Source: Caenorhabditis elegans | Taxonomy: Eukaryota > Nematoda > Chromadorea > Rhabditida > Rhabditidae | Assembly (NCBI RefSeq): GCF_000002985.6 | Contig: NC_003282.8 | Coordinates: forward strand, 9,610,001-9,674,000 | Length of the DNA stretch: 64,000 nt | Reading direction: 5' to 3' | Part shown: positions 34,687 through 45,841 of the stretch, one piece after another | Layout of the letters: each line of letters begins with the position of its first letter | How positions within the stretch are numbered: the stretch's first letter is position 1 | Made by a program: the position numbers and the translations under genes | The notes under the pieces: model-generated | The model's input: the letters and a program-made list of their open reading frames with translations, nothing else | What the model was told of the DNA's origin: nothing | The model's database searches: none

Positions 34687-37600
34687 CTACACCTTCTTTG
34701 TGAAATTCTCCGGAAAAACACCTCTCTTTCCATCTTCAAGTTCTCCAAGTCTCCATCCATCATCCAATTGATCATCTTCATTTGCTTCAATTACCTTAAT
34801 CTGCACACCTTGTTCAAAACTCAGTTCATCTGTATCGACAGCTTTGTAATTATGAGTTGAAGTCACAAAGTATAGTGTTTTTCTCTTTTCATTTGTAATT
34901 CCATCAAGTGGCTTTGGAGTTGGTTCTGGATCTTTTTTCTTTGGAGCTTCTTCTACTTCTGTTGATTCATCATCCTCGTCATCGAATGGATTAGAAGCTT
35001 CCTGAAAATAATCAATAAAATTTTCATTTAAATAGTTAAAGTTTCAATCTGTAAGGGTTTGATTTAAAATACCAAAAAGTCAGAACTACACCAAAAGAAA
35101 AACAAAAAAAAAGCTTCTAATTTTTGAAAAGAAAATTCAAAAATACAGATTCGTCACAATTGAGAAATGGCGTTTATAATGGTTGGATTTTTCATTTTTG
35201 CTCGGTTTGTTTTTTTAAATGTTTTTCTGAATTCCAGATTGTTTAGATGTTTTACTCCACTTTACATTCCATTACTTTACATTAGTACATTTATACACCT
35301 GTTTTTGTGTGAACTTTTCCCCCAAATTATTTTATATATCTTACCTTCTTTTCCCTTTTTGCGGCGGCAATTGCTTGCTCGGCAGCAGCTGTTTGTTGAG
35401 CGTTGAGTTTCTGAACAACCCACACATTATTACATCTTGTTTTTTTTTTTCGAAATGAGGATCTAAGTTTTCATCTCCAAAATCATTTCCTACCGGGTAG
35501 ACTTTAGCCTCAAACTTCTCCTCAACGTCGGTTGGAGTCGCTTCTTTGTCGTGTTCGGCGTCGTCATCATCGAATGGATTTGTAGAGTTGGCCTGGAAAA
35601 ATTGAAATTATTTAAATTTAAAGATTTAGATTATCTGATTTTAGCAGCCACATGGCCGATAGGATTGAAGGATTTCAATATTTCAACAAAAACATAAAAA
35701 TTGAAAGCCAACGTTTAAGGAAAAAACAAGTACAGCTTCATTTAAAAGTTTAATTTAAAATAGCATGCTTTTCAAGTATCAAATATATTTGTGTACTTAT
35801 TATATTTTCATAAAATTCCACTAATACACGGTTTGATGCGTCTTTAAAAGGACATCAAGATAACCTAAAATCTCACCATTGAGACGACACTTTCTCTCGG
35901 TTTCGCCATCGGTGCCGGCACTGGAGATGGTAAAACCGATGGAGATGGAGTTTGACGGAGAGATGAGTTCTATAAATATCAATTAATTATTTAAAAGCAG
36001 AAGTAACAAGTTACTTACATCAGATTTATTCTGGTCAGGAGTAGCTGGAGCATCACTCGATGCAAGAGACGTCGTGTCGATTGGAGTGAGAGCTCGGGCT
36101 TCAGGACGAGCAACTCTCAAATAGTCCATTGATTCTCCCAGTTTATCCAATTGCATAACGATTTGCTTGTGGAACTAAAATTAAACAATTTTGAAAATTG
36201 ATGATTTAAAAAGTTTTCTAATAGTAAACGAAGTATACGAAAAAACACTGTTTCGAGGATTTTATTTATTTTCATTGGACTAAAAATTTGTTAAGGAATA
36301 TACAATTTTTTTTGATCTATTATCGAAATTATTTTTAAAAATAGGATTGAATTAAAAAAAAAGTTAAATGCATTTTTGGATTAGAATTAAAAATATTTTG
36401 TTAAAAAATCACCGTTTCAATGTGTCAATTTATCTGTAGATAAACTGAAAATTTATTAGCGTGTCTACAAATCTTTCCTTTTAGAAATGTTGTTTTTTAA
36501 CTTTTAAACAAAAAATAATACAATTTCAGATCAGTAATTTGAAAACTTGACTTACCTTGCTGGCATCAGTTTGATAAACGCTGTTGGCATTGAAAAGAGT
36601 CTGAAGAGTGTCAACGAAGAATGTGATACGACTGTCAAATACAGCTGGTAAAATCTGAATTCAGAAAATTGATGTTCCATTACAGATATCGATATGTCTT
36701 ACTTCAAGTAACTCATTATTCATTTCTGTGTACATTTGCTCAGCAGCTTGAAGCTCCATTGTTGCTTTCGCAAGTTTTGGATCATTATCCTGGAAATAAT
36801 TTTTTGAGTTTAACTCTAGGAAATTTTTTTTTGTCTAGTTCTCAAAAATTAAAGTATTTGATGACTAATTAATTTTTATCTATAGAAACATTATATAAAA
36901 TTTACAGAGTTTTATCTTATAGGCATTAAAAATAAAAATTCAAACCTTTTTGCTCGACGCTTTCACACTGTTAAACGAGTTCTTGGCACTGTCATAATCA
37001 ACAAGTTTGCGGCCACGTTTTTCAATCTGAAATTTAACTTAATTGTTTAAATTCCCACTAGATTTCAAAATAACCTTCTTCTTAAGATCTGGAAATTGGT
37101 TCACATATTGCGTAACAGTTTGTGGCAAGTCATCACATACAGTCTTCTCGAGCTCATTTGTTTGAATGTCCAAATTCTAAATAAATTTTCATCTAGAATT
37201 CGTTGAAAGTTCTCGAAACTTACATCAAAAATAGCAGTAAGATGCTCTCGATCAGGCCATTCTGGCTCATAAGCATCTCGTATTGTGTCTCGCAACTGTT
37301 TTTCAGCTGACAAAAGGGTCCGAAGAGCAGATGAGTAGTTCTGAAATTTTAAGTTTTTCAATCCGAAGAAGTAGGCCAGAAGCAGTTGCTTTCATGAAAA
37401 TAGAGTTTTTGTTTTTTTTGTTTTACTTACATTTGTTGAAATCAAAAATCAAATGAGATACTTTGGTATGCCTACCTTAACGTCCTTGTGCAACTTTTCA
37501 CATGATTTGCTCTGTTTATTCAAATTAGCGGCATGTTGATCAAATACCTCATCTTGTGTTGCTTTTGCCTTTCCGATTCCTTCGAGAAGCTGAAAGCTTT

Positions 37601-37691
37601 AAATATTTTTAAGCAATTTGGTTTGGAAATTTACTTTTTCCTTGGTACGATTCGTTGCTTTTTTCAGATGTTTGTTGAACAAGTCAGCCAT
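34687..37691 (-). CDS. amph-1: AMPH-1 amphiphysin/BIN1 (BAR + SH3)
   Basis: Amphiphysin/BIN1 senses and bends membranes; in C. elegans it acts with RME-1 in endocytic recycling (established knowledge). Twelve exons: 37691-37635, 37589-37476, 37340-37224, 37176-37075, 37026-36946, 36789-36703, 36654-36556, 36174-36019, 35969-35877, 35592-35494, 35410-35345, 35001-34687. All are phase 0, giving 461 aa. Residues about 1-240 are an N-BAR domain: amphipathic start MADLFNKHLKKATNRTKEK, then coiled coil. A Pro/Ser linker follows. Two NPF motifs sit in acidic context (STNPFDDDD and ASNPFDDED), the type bound by EH domains such as that of RME-1. The C-terminal SH3 spans about the last 70 residues (YFVTSTHNYKAVDTDELSF to GVFPENFTKK). 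Because every exon is phase 0, exons can be skipped freely without a frameshift. Confidence 0.96.
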
Positions 37692-39216
37692 TTCTTTCTG
37701 GAATTTTGGGAAATATGAAAAGAAAATTTGAAAGTTGACGACTCACAAAAAATGTTTTCAAAAGATGAAATAAAATGGGGGAAACGAAGGAAAAAAGAGA
37801 AAAGAATGTAAAACACACTATGACGTGTCAATTGATAACAATAACAGTGTGGAACCCTTGTCATCTACAGAACAAACCGAATGAAGAAAATGCGGAAAAA
37901 GAAGACCAATAATCGATGAACACACTGTGAGAAATAGAGAGGATTCATTGGGAAAAAGAAGAAGAAAGTGGGTAGAGATAACAGACAAAGAGGGGAAAAG
38001 TGCAATGAATAAAGAATACGGAATGTCAGAGACGCAGATAGATTGCTTAAAAAAATGAGGCCGAGAGTAAGCGATTAACGCCCTCTCAGCTGGAACGACA
38101 ATCGTTGAATGGACTGCGCGGTTTTTATGGATTATGGACATGAAAATTGAATTTGGAATGAGGGAGAACCCAGTGATTCTTTCTATTTTTGAAATGTTTT
38201 TTTGGTAAAAATGACGTCACTTTGTTTATTCTGTGACTGAAATACATTGCCAAAGTTCTAGAATAACTTGCAATTTTAAAACTGTTTCTTCCATGAAATT
38301 CTAGTAAGGTTTCTAGATGATCTAAAACTATATAATTACTGAAACATCTGTACAGAAAGTGGACAAAGTTTTAATTTTAAAGGAAAAAATAAGTTATTCG
38401 GTTACATAATTAATTTTGTTTTCAGACAGTTCAATTCAACTCTATTTTTAAATGTTCCCGGACAGAAGAAATTAATTCCTTGCCAATTGATTGCATGTTC
38501 ATTTCTGGAAATAATAAAAACATCTATGGAAACCTGATTTAAGTGATCACATTTTTAAATTACATATCTAATTATATTGAAATATTTTAACGAGCTACTT
38601 TTAAAAATAATAACTTCTTGGACATATTTTTTAATTCAATGTTTTTTTAAAATTTATATTCTGAAGCGCTAGGGAGCTGCTGAAAGACTGCATGTCTTCT
38701 TAGAGGATATGAATTCTAATAGAATATTTTAAATGTGTTGTTGTTAAAGCTGCTTTTTTTAAGTGCAGCGTTATTAATAAAAATTGTTTGTAAAATTTTC
38801 AACGAGACAAATAAACTTTCAACTTGTTATTTTAAGTTCAGTAAGTTTCGTTTTGTATACAACTTTTCAAAAACTATAAGAACCAATAAACTTGTGTGTA
38901 TACATGAAAGTGTACACAAAGTTCCATAGTTTTTGCATTCCTCATTAATCACTAAAATAAACTTTTCATCAATATAATTTGAGTCATAAATTCCTCGATT
39001 GTTTGCTTCGTCGACAAATTCAAATCAAATTGCAACCAGGAAATGAGAAGTTTGTGAGTATCGCACAAAATCAGTTTCCAATTTCTATTTTCTTCATTAG
39101 CAAAAATGTTAGAAAGAAGAAAAAAAACATTTTAAAACAGGCAGACAGATTTCAAGATATTATTTTTGAAATTGAAAACATAACTTGGCATAATACACAA
39201 AAAAGAAGGTTTGAGT
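37692..39216. other. Divergent intergenic region, amph-1 promoter side
   Basis: It probably holds the amph-1 promoter. CAGAGACGCAGA at 38027-38038 (TCTGCGTCTCTG on the amph-1 strand) lies about 340 bp upstream of the ATG. No gene is visible. I looked here for the missing first membrane segments of the downstream receptor and found none in a usable frame. Confidence 0.6.
38027..38038 (-). promoter_or_regulatory. TCTGCGTCTCTG promoter element upstream of amph-1
   Basis: A 12-mer identical to one in the nhr-34 upstream region (60156-60167). CTGCGTCTC is a recurrent C. elegans promoter motif as I recall. Position upstream of amph-1 is consistent; function is inferred. Confidence 0.5.
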
Positions 39217-40490
39217 ATGGAAACTACCGCTCAAAGGATGTATCAAAGTTTCAATAACAGTTTCATCGATGACATTAACTGTTATATTTCTAACTGTTAT
39301 ATTTCGCGGGTTCAGGCAATTATTTACTCGAAAAGTATGGCATCATTATACATAATTAAAAATGGATTTGACTTTCCCACACCAGTAGGTGATGTGTTTC
39401 TATCACTTTTTGTGGCTTTTATTGTTATGTCTTGTAATGGACCAGCAGTACAATATCTCCAAGTTGCTCATCTTCTCTCTTCGTAAGTTTTAAACTATTC
39501 CATTTAAAACTAGCAAAACAGCATTTTTGAAACCATGTTTATTCAGACTCCAACAAAATAATATTTATTAGAAAGAATATATTTTTTTCACAGATCATCA
39601 AAAAAGGAAGCTAATAAAGCAATCTCAACAATGCCGATTGCAGTTGTTATCAGTTCCCTTATTCTTATTTTCTTTGGATATGTTCCTCCATTTTACGAAA
39701 TTCACATAAGCAGCCTCGTATTAGAAAAAATCGCCGAGCAAGGAGACACGGCTTTCTTGATTGTTACTGTGAGATTGGTACGTTTCAAAAACATTTTGCC
39801 GAAATTTCGTGAGCAACTTACTAATATTATCACAAACTTCAAATGCGGTTGAAGTATTATTCAAACTTTTTTTTATAATTTAAAAAATGTATGATTCATT
39901 TACAGACAATCGAAGACACGAACACATTTCAACTTTTATCTCAAATATGTACACTTTTCATTCTAATCGTCATGTTCATATCAATTATTATTGTAATTTT
40001 GTGCTACACTTTTATTCAAAAACAAATGAAAACCCGCTTTTCCGCAAGCTCGATCACTAAAAAATCTCAGGAACAATTAAACATGACGCTATTATTGCAG
40101 GTATGATAGCTCATAATAAAAGTAATATTTACAAGAAAACAAAGAAATAAAAGTTGACAAATTTGATTTTATATTTTCAGTTCATACTTCCATTTGTAAC
40201 AATTCATGTTCCGTTCTACATCATTGTTATACTTCCATTCTTTAGAATTGCCGGACGAGTTCTTTCAGATCATTTGCTTCTACTTTTCTGTTGGTGTCCA
40301 GCTATCAATCCTATTTTAGTAATTCTAATGATCAAGGTATTTAATGGCTCATTTTTTATTTCTAAAACTTGATATTTGTTTTCAGAACGTCCAAGATCAA
40401 CTTATTCCAAAAAAGTTTTCCAAAACATCAACAATGTCAAAACTAAGCCAAGCCCAAAGTAAATCCATCCGAGTTATTAATTTGGAATAA
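39217..40490 (+). CDS. Serpentine chemoreceptor-like protein, N-terminus short or missing
   Basis: The C-terminal half looks like a nematode serpentine receptor; from memory of this cosmid it is probably a class M (srm) member, but I cannot verify the name. Exons 39217-39482, 39594-39777, 39906-40100, 40181-40336 and 40386-40490 give 301 aa. Five membrane segments are clear: VGDVFLSLFVAFIVMSC, AVVISSLILIFFGYVP, ICTLFILIVMFISIIIVI, FILPFVTIHVPFYIIVILPF and LLLLFCWCPAINPILVILMI, the last with a TM7-like PAINP. Comparison with seven-TM order suggests that TM1-TM2 are absent. The first 55 residues are polar, and a hydrophobic MTLTVIFLTVIF read in another frame overlaps them at about 39266. The start may be wrong, or the gene may be 5'-truncated. 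AATAAA at 40533-40538. Confidence 0.65.
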
Positions 40491-41683
40491 ATTAGTTTTT
40501 CGATTTATGCATTATTTCACAGATCGAGTTTGAATAAATAAATTGCATAAACAAGAACCAAAAAAAAACTCACAGCTGTGAACAGTAACTAATTATTTCA
40601 CATTTTTATAAATTTGAACCGAAACAAATTTTAACATACGGCATTTAAAGTTGCGGGTATTAACTTGGTGAAACAGTTATTTTTTACAAATTCAATCAAA
40701 AATTCATTCAATAAAATTTCTTTTCAAATAAAAAATTTAAGTTACTAAAATTTGTTTCTGAAATAAAAATATAATTTCTAAACCAGCACTAAACTCCTCC
40801 TAAATGAGAAATTGGAAATAGTCTTTTAATAAAGTCTTATAACTCGTTTTTTAAAAATTATTACATATGATGGATTTCTATCATAAGACATTTTAAACTT
40901 AACAGAAATATGAAACAACAAAAATATAAACAATGTGAAATAGCAAAAATTGCTCATTTAAGTACTTATTGTTGTTTCTTATTTTGAGAACTTCCCAGTT
41001 GGAAATTTAGCTTTTGTAGCACAAAATACTGTTTCACATCAAGTCTGTTGTCTCGTCACAAAAAGGCTGTCTTACCAAAACATGACAAAAATGGTCACAG
41101 TTTTACGTTTTTGATCAACACCAAATCGAAAGCAAACCACATTTTTCTTTTAAAGAAACATAAAATATTTAATAATTTTCAAAATTAGAATCTCTATTCC
41201 AGTTTCATCTCTAGTTCTTTCCCTTTTTGAACTCAATTACAATCAAAAAGTTCAACAAACCAACACATATTTTATTTGTAAATATTTCATTGACAACACC
41301 TTGAATTTTATCAGTGACAGTCTCAAGTTTTAAATTTGCATCATGATTTGGTATCTAGTCCGATAAGAAGGCATGATGCAAATTCTTTAGTTTATGCTTT
41401 AAATTTAAGTTTATGATTCTTCTGTATCTTAATAGTATATTTAGAAGTAACAAATTGAAGGATTCCAAAAAAATCATATTATTTTTTCTGTTAAATTTTT
41501 GACTCAATACGTCTTATCATTAAACACGTATACACCGTTATCAGTGAAAGTCGATTTAGTTGTATTATTGTGAAATTTACATCTAAACTGGGAATCAAGT
41601 TCAAGTTCAGTTTATTTTATTTATTTGTTTTTTTTTCATATTCAGCACTTCAAAATATAAATATTTCTAACATTAGATTGAGA
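40491..41683. other. Gap before the copper-transporter cluster
   Basis: AT-rich, no gene visible. Contains CTGTTTCA cores at 40669 (minus) and 41029 (plus). A TTCATATTCAG acceptor at 41645 probably marks the trans-splice site of the next gene. Confidence 0.6.
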
Positions 41684-42374
41684 ATGAACATGATGAACAT
41701 GAGCATGACAACAATGTCTGGACCCGTTGCCAAACGTCATAGGATGTGGATGTGGTACCACGTAGATGTCGAGGATACTGTACTTTTCAAAAGTTGGACG
41801 GTTTTTGATGCCGGAAGTTAGTTTGAGACTATTATGTTTTCTGTAGATGTCATGTTTTAGCAATGGTATGGACATGCTTCGTTGTCGCTGCTGCTGGAAT
41901 TTTGCTAGAAGCTCTGAAATATGCAAGATGGGCAACTGAAGAACGCATGAAGATAGATCAGGAGAATGTAGACTCAAAAACCAAGTACGGAGGAATTAAA
42001 ATACCGGGGAAGAGTGAGAAATATAAGTGGGTTCTTTTGGGCAGGAAATAAAACAAAAAACGGGAAATTGTAATTCAAAGTAACTAGTAGTTTGAAAATA
42101 ATACATTTCTATTTTGTCATTGATTGTCAAGTTTAATCGGAACAATGAAAAAATTCAGTTTTTGGAAGCGACACATTATCGATTCTTTGTATCACTTCTG
42201 GCAACTTCTACTTGCATATATTTTGATGAACGTCTATATGGTTTTCTCGGTAAGTTCTGAAATTTAGTACAAACATTTTAATTTTATTTTCAGGTCTACA
42301 TTTGCTTGTCATTATGCTTTGGCCTAGCTATTGGGCACTTTGTTTTTGCTTCAAGAACTGGATCATCGCTATAG
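41684..42374 (+). CDS. CTR-family copper transporter 1 (156 aa)
   Basis: CTR proteins are trimeric high-affinity Cu(I) importers with three membrane helices. Exons 41684-41816, 41861-42026, 42159-42249 and 42294-42374 give 156 aa. The N-terminus is Met-rich (MNMMNMSMTTM, then MWMWYH), as expected for Cu(I) capture. LFKSWTVFDAG and MVWTCFVVAAAGILLEALKY form TM1. TM2 contains the copper-gating MxxxM (MNVYM). TM3 has the packing motif GxxxG (GLAIG). The TM1-TM2 loop is long and basic. A trans-splice acceptor lies at 41645 and AATAAA at 42402. It is the first of three tandem CTR genes; the copies share the architecture but differ widely in sequence. Confidence 0.88.
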
Positions 42375-43545
42375 AATTGCTCAAATGAAAGTAAATGTTA
42401 AAATAAATGTTGTGAGAAAACTATTATTTTATTGTTAGTTGACATTAAATCAGAAATAAATAAATTCGATTTCGGTTCGATCCCACAATGCCATACTTAA
42501 ATTCCACAGGCGTCACTTCTGAGCTATTCAAATCGATTCAACTTATTTGAATCAGCAGCAGATCATAACAAACGTGTCCCAACTAGCTTAAATTCGCATC
42601 ATGATTACATCAGAAATACTCTTAAAACGTTACAATTTTATTAAAAAGTTCAGCAGTATTGAAAACCAGACATTAAAATTTAATAAGGTTTACCTGCTGT
42701 TCTTCAATGAGACTGCGTTTCACTGTGGAAGTATGGAAAAACTGTACAAAATTCACACATTGGTGAAATTACCGAGTTTGGCAAGGAGACCAATTATCTC
42801 CTATCGATGGCTCCCCAGGAGGCCAATTTGAAATTTTGTCCTAAAAGTGGCTTTTTGTCCTATTAGTGTTACGAATTTTATACCGTATATCTCCTATTAA
42901 TATGGCCTCCCTATTAGACTTGCACTCCCTATTAGTGTTGCCCCTCGGAGACCTTCCGAAAATTAGTATGGCACTCCCTAATAGTCTTGCGTTTACTTTT
43001 TTTTATTGCAGGCCCGTCTCGTTAATTTCAGGATTTCAACAAAAAATTTTGCCTATTTTGCAACAGTTTTTCACAATATTTCTACGAGATTGAAGTTTTT
43101 GAACTTATATGTTACAATTAAAATCAAATATTCTGAATTTTTACATAAGATTCGAGCTTTTTCAGAAAAAAAAACTAGTAAGCTCAAAGTCAGAAAAATG
43201 TTCGGAAAATTAGTATTGCACTCCCTAATAGTCTTACACTCCCTATTAGTATTGCAAGCGGGAAGACCATCGAAAAATAGTATTACAGCCATATTAATAG
43301 AAGAAATACGGTAGTTTAACTGTGGTGACTACGGTATCTCTTATCCAATCCTGACTTGAATGTCTTCCCATACTTGCACCCAAAGAATCTTATCATTTCC
43401 CGGCTTTTCGAGTTTCTTTATCATTTTGCTTCGTCTCAGTCAATCATTGTTCACTTGGTTTGGTCTCAAAATATTAATACACATTATTTTTACTTTTCAA
43501 ATTTTTATTGTTTTATGATTGTTTAACTTATTGCAGATACCAACA
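42375..43545. other. Gap between CTR genes 1 and 2, containing a TIR element
   Basis: No gene. About 430 bp of this stretch (42883-43314) is a small inverted-repeat element described separately. The rest is AT-rich, ending with TTATTGCAG at 43536, a likely trans-splice acceptor 10 nt before the next ATG. Confidence 0.7.
42883..43314. mobile_element. Non-autonomous TIR element (MITE-like)
   Basis: The ends are inverted: TACCGTATATCTCCTATTAA at the left and, at the right (about 43285-43314), a sequence whose complement reads TACCGTATTTCTTCTATTAA, both continuing into TATGGC. Inside, near each end, CTCCCTATTAGTxTTGC or CTCCCTAATAGTCTT is repeated (about 42926, 42974, 43211 and 43229). No transposase is encoded. 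The element looks like a deletion derivative or MITE; the family is not identified. Confidence 0.7.
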
Positions 43546-44171
43546 ATGAATCATAATTCAATGGATATGGACATGAATCAAGGACCTTTCATGTGGATGT
43601 GGTTTCATACAAAACCACAAGACACTGTTCTTTTTTCCACGTGGAATATTACTAGTGCTGGAAGTATGAGTGAAAATTCCTTGCTTTGAAGATACATTGA
43701 ATAACTAAATTTTAGAAATGGTTTGGGCGTGTATACTCGTTGCAATTGCTGGAATTATCTTGGAAGCAATTAAGTATAACAGAAGACTAATTCAAAAACG
43801 ACAATCACCAAGCAAAAAAGAAAGGTTAGCTGATAAACATTTTCCGAAACAAAAAATACTGAAAATTATACAATTGGCAGTTCCATGTTTTGAATATTTT
43901 TAAACTTAAAAAAAACATTTCATTTTCCGATTCGAAATTACCCAAAATTTGAATTTTGAAAAAACGGCTTGTACAATTCTTTAATATTTGCAGCTACATT
44001 TCCCGCCTGCTCTCCACAATGCACTTTTTTCAAACATTCTTATTTTTTGTTCAACTCGGTTTCAGTTATTGTCTTATGCTCATTTTCATGACGTTTTCAA
44101 TTTGGTTGGGATTAGCTGTTGTTATTGGCTTGTCTATTGGATTTTTAATTTTTGGAGGAAGGAGTGAATAG
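43546..44171 (+). CDS. CTR-family copper transporter 2 (134 aa)
   Basis: Exons 43546-43663, 43716-43824 and 43994-44171 give 134 aa. The N-terminus is Met/Asp-rich (MNHNSMDMDMNQ) and continues MWMWFH. TM1 is WACILVAIAGIILEAIKY, preceded by the family signature VLFSTWNITSAG. TM2 carries MxxxM (MLIFM) and TM3 GxxxG-like packing (GLAVVIGLSIG). The cytosolic loop (KYNRRLIQKRQSPSKKE) is short and basic, and TM2 and TM3 share one exon, unlike gene 1. The protein acts as a Cu(I) importer at the plasma or endosomal membrane by family. Its stop lies only about 145 nt from the trans-splice acceptor of gene 3. Confidence 0.88.
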
Positions 44172-44350
44172 TTTTTATTTTTTAATTTCATTTCTAGAAT
44201 TTCATATAAATGTTATCAACAATTTTTGATCATTTATTCTGAGTGTTTCTTTGTTACTGACAATATTGGTTTACCTCTGATTTTGAAATGCGTTCCTTAT
44301 TCACCTACTCTTCCAGATATTCTTTTAACTTCAAATATATTGTACTCAAA

Positions 44351-45295
44351 ATGATGCACATGATGATGGAAATGTATTTTCATTTTCGAATTGAGGAGCC
44401 CATTCTTTTTCGCGAATGGAAACCACTGAACACCACTGCTTATGTATTTTCATGCATTGAAATTTTTTTAATTGCTTTTTGTTTAGAAGCTTTGAAATTT
44501 GGAAGAACAAAACTCTCTCCAAAAGTTAAGATTGTGGAAAAGGTGAGTTTTAATAATTAATATGGTTATAATGCACGAATTTTCAGAAAGTAGATTGCTG
44601 CTGTTCAACAGAAAAAGATGGATTATGGAATATTCCAGAAACAATTCCTTTGACACAAAAAACTGTCACTTTGGCACCGTTAGTTATTTGCTGCATCATT
44701 GTATGAGAGATGCATGCCTTTTGTTTAAAAAAATATTCACGAGTAACATTTTCCTAAACTGTAAACTTTTAAAAAACTCTTTTTGAGCTGAAATTTTCTT
44801 TTTCAACTACCTCTACATGTTTTAAAATTAAAATTAATACCTCTACAATGAAAAGCTTCTAAATATGTTTTTTATAACTAAACTTTGTTTACTGTTTCAT
44901 AACAAGTGAATTATTTTCAATTCTTCCAGATTCACCCGTGACTCCTTAATTTCAAAATTTCACATGGCTTCTTCACTTCTTGTATTTGTGCAACATTTCA
45001 TTGATTACTCTCTTATGCTGGTTTCAATGACTTACAATTGGCCAATATTTCTCTCCTTGCTTGCAGGTAATGTAATACCTGCTGGCTAAAAAAAATGCGT
45101 ACGTTAGAGTACAAATACATTTTTGAAAATCAGTCTTTCAAGATTTCAAATTGCTCATAAGTTTTTCGCCTGAAGATAATTATAATAAGGATATTCTGAA
45201 ACAGTAATTTTTCAGGTCATACCACCGGATATTTCTTCCTAGGACCCATGATGACTGTGGAGGAGAGTGAAGCAGCTGGAAGTTGTTGTTCATAA
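44351..45295 (+). CDS. CTR-family copper transporter 3 (166 aa)
   Basis: Exons 44351-44542, 44587-44678, 44930-45066 and 45216-45295 give 166 aa. I chose ATG 44351, which follows a TCTTCCAG acceptor at 44316; an in-frame ATG at 44288 lies before that acceptor. The start is Met/His-rich (MMHMMMEMYFHF). ILFREWKPLNTTAYVFSCIE leads into TM1 (IFLIAFCLEALKFGR). The loop has a Cys cluster (VDCCCSTEKDG). TM2 holds MxxxM (MLVSM), TM3 GxxxG (GHTTG), and the tail ends AAGSCCS. Cytosolic cysteines at the C-terminus are where CTR1 hands copper to chaperones in other animals. CTGTTTCA cores lie in introns 2 and 3 (44892 plus, 45197 minus). Confidence 0.87.
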
Positions 45296-45804
45296 TTTTT
45301 AGCTCTATGTATTTTTAATATCCACAATCATCAATGGTTTTTATTGGATTACGAAAGTAATGTATTCGGTTTTTATCTTTCTACATACACTTTGCAAAAC
45401 TTTCTTTTACTGCCACTTTGTAATCTAATTTATGTCTAGCCATTCAACATTCTTACTATTAGATTGATATTTAACATCACTCTTCAAAGATCGAACTTTT
45501 TCATATGTATGACAGATAAAAACACTTTTTTATGTTGTGTTTAAAAAATTTTAATTTCAACAAATTTCAAATAAATGTTTGAATTTTGGTTAACAATTAA
45601 TTTTTCTCTCTTTGAGCAGTTTTCTATGAGTGTTAAAGATTGCAAAAAATGCCCTCAAATCATACAAGTATCATCTCCCTCTTTTCTCAATTTAAAATCT
45701 TTTGCCTCCTTCCATTGCCTTTGGCCATATGCAATATAATAATAATTCAATTTGTTGGCCGAGGAGCATCGTAGCTTCTGATTACGGCTCTCTTCTCACA
45801 GAAT

Positions 45805-45841
45805 TACGTCAGTCACGTCAGTGTGTCCCTTCGACATATAA
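45805..45841 (+). promoter_or_regulatory. Two CRE-like sites followed by a TATA box
   Basis: TACGTCA (45805-45811) and CACGTCA (45814-45820) sit nine bases apart and are followed at about 45835 by CATATAAACA. The spacing suits a plus-strand core promoter with CREB/ATF-type sites, but no gene starts nearby. Which transcript it would drive is unknown. Confidence 0.4.

Noticed and set aside
42474-42484. GGTTCGATCCC, a tRNA B-box-like sequence
   Set aside because: No A box, anticodon arm or acceptor stem can be folded around it; the upstream 70 bases are AT-rich and unstructured.
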